DNA from: Streptomyces sp. NBC_00440
GTDB lineage: Bacteria > Actinomycetota > Actinomycetes > Streptomycetales > Streptomycetaceae
Length of the DNA: 64,000 bases
Direction: 5' to 3'
Assembly: GCF_036014215.1 (NCBI RefSeq)
Contig: NZ_CP107921.1
Location: 3,459,001 to 3,523,000, forward strand
Under the pieces are notes generated by a model. The model ran no database searches, was not told the DNA's origin, and was given only the letters and a program-made list of their open reading frames with translations. The position numbers and the translations under genes are program-made. Positions 63,580 to 64,000 of the stretch are shown piece by piece (positions within the stretch are counted from its first letter, which is position 1; each line of letters begins with the position of its first letter).

Positions 63580-64000
63580 TCACGGCCCCGGCCGGGGCGT
63601 CCCGCCCTGTTCCAGCCCCTCCGCCAGTACCTCCGCCAGGTGCCGTCCCGGCCGGCCGCCCTGTCCGGTCAGCTGTTCCAGCTGCGTGCGGCAGGAGAAG
63701 CCGTCCGCCAGGATCACCGCGCCGGGTCCCGCCGCCCGTACCGAAGGCAGCAGTTGCTCATCGGCGCAGGCGACCGACACCTCATAGTGGCCGCGTTCGA
63801 AGCCGAAGTTGCCGGCCAGGCCGCAGCAGCCGCCGCTCAGTTCGCCCGTCAGGCCGGCCTTGTCGCGCAGCCGGCGTTCGGCCGCGTCGCCCAGGACCGC
63901 GTGCTGGTGGCAGTGAGTCTGGCCCGCCACCTCGCGGTCCAGCACCGGGGGCCGCCACTGCGGGGCCTCCTCCTCCAGGGCCTGCGCGAAGGTCCGTACC
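63580..64000 (-). CDS. FAD/Fe-S oxidoreductase, C-terminal CCG domain (5' end outside window)
   Basis: The visible 140 codons are the C-terminal cysteine-rich domain of an FAD-linked oxidase/Fe-S protein of the D-lactate or glycolate dehydrogenase type. THCHQHAVLG, GGCCGLAGNFGFE and ILADGFSCRTQLEQL are the CCG-type motifs; the FAD domain must lie beyond the right edge. The frame is open to the window end. It runs leftward and ends 90 bp before the EamA start, so cotranscription is possible. Confidence 0.85.
   Translation of the reverse strand, partial: VRTFAQALEEEAPQWRPPVLDREVAGQTHCHQHAVLGDAAERRLRDKAGLTGELSGGCCGLAGNFGFERGHYEVSVACADEQLLPSVRAAGPGAVILADGFSCRTQLEQLTGQGGRPGRHLAEVLAEGLEQGGTPRPGP

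Overview
The window is about 72% GC by eye, with dense, codon-biased genes, many GTG and TTG starts, strong GGAG-type ribosome binding sites and families typical of Streptomyces (HutC/IclR/TetR/GntR/HxlR/RpiR regulators, SpoIIE phosphatases, WD40 serine/threonine kinases, DUF6400, DUF4865). I read it as a Streptomyces chromosome segment. It is mostly amino acid and acyl-CoA catabolism, each block with its own local regulators and visible operators. No tRNA, rRNA, CRISPR array or intact mobile element was seen; one degraded IS5-like transposase fragment lies near 28.8 kb.

Layout. 0-7.2 kb: a truncated MHS transporter with an M20 amidohydrolase, a PAS-PAS-GAF sensor divergent from a WD40 serine/threonine kinase, then a short transcription unit with a 12-codon ORF and nested hairpins. 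7.2-17 kb: pdxH and a citrate synthase, an LRPF-motif membrane protein that appears to have lost its stop codon, an aromatic FAD monooxygenase, membrane and lipoprotein genes, DUF4865, and an HxlR/alpha-beta-hydrolase divergent pair with a clear operator. 16.9-27.5 kb: one long leftward operon resembling the atu (acyclic terpene) or methyl-branched acyl-CoA carboxylase pathways: TIGR03084, AtuA-like protein, carboxyltransferase, biotin carboxylase, acyl-CoA dehydrogenase, acyl-CoA ligase, enoyl-CoA hydratase and TetR. 27.6-30.3 kb: an SDR, transposase debris, DUF1062 and GNAT genes.

30.3-36.8 kb is an amino acid or amine module: MHS transporter, GntR regulator, group II PLP decarboxylase, TetR and an APC permease. 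A TTGGG-N11-CCCAA operator occurs at three places around the GntR gene. 36.8-38.2 kb holds a divergent methyltransferase and XRE-cupin pair. 38.2-52.8 kb is a complete histidine utilisation locus: hutG, hutU, hutC, an IclR gene, an APC permease, hutH, a second IclR gene, hutI, a large fold-III PLP decarboxylase, hutD and an RpiR regulator. A 16-bp palindrome, GTCTSGGATSCSAGAC, is found in front of hutU, hutH and hutI and is the best candidate for a shared hut operator; a separate HutC-like palindrome lies before the permease.

53-64 kb: a PAS-SpoIIE phosphatase, then a tightly overlapped five-gene leftward operon (acyl-CoA dehydrogenase, TPP-dependent 2-oxo-acid decarboxylase-like enzyme, Glu/Leu/Phe/Val dehydrogenase, ADP-forming acyl-CoA synthetase, SDR lacking the usual Tyr). 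This looks like a deamination, decarboxylation and CoA-activation cassette of unknown substrate. A DUF6400 and Cys-rich small-protein pair, an EamA exporter and the 3' end of an Fe-S oxidoreductase close the window.

The most interesting signals are the hut palindrome regulon with its embedded fold-III decarboxylase, the 54-61 kb cassette, the three-site GntR regulon and the small structured transcript at 6.96-7.19 kb.
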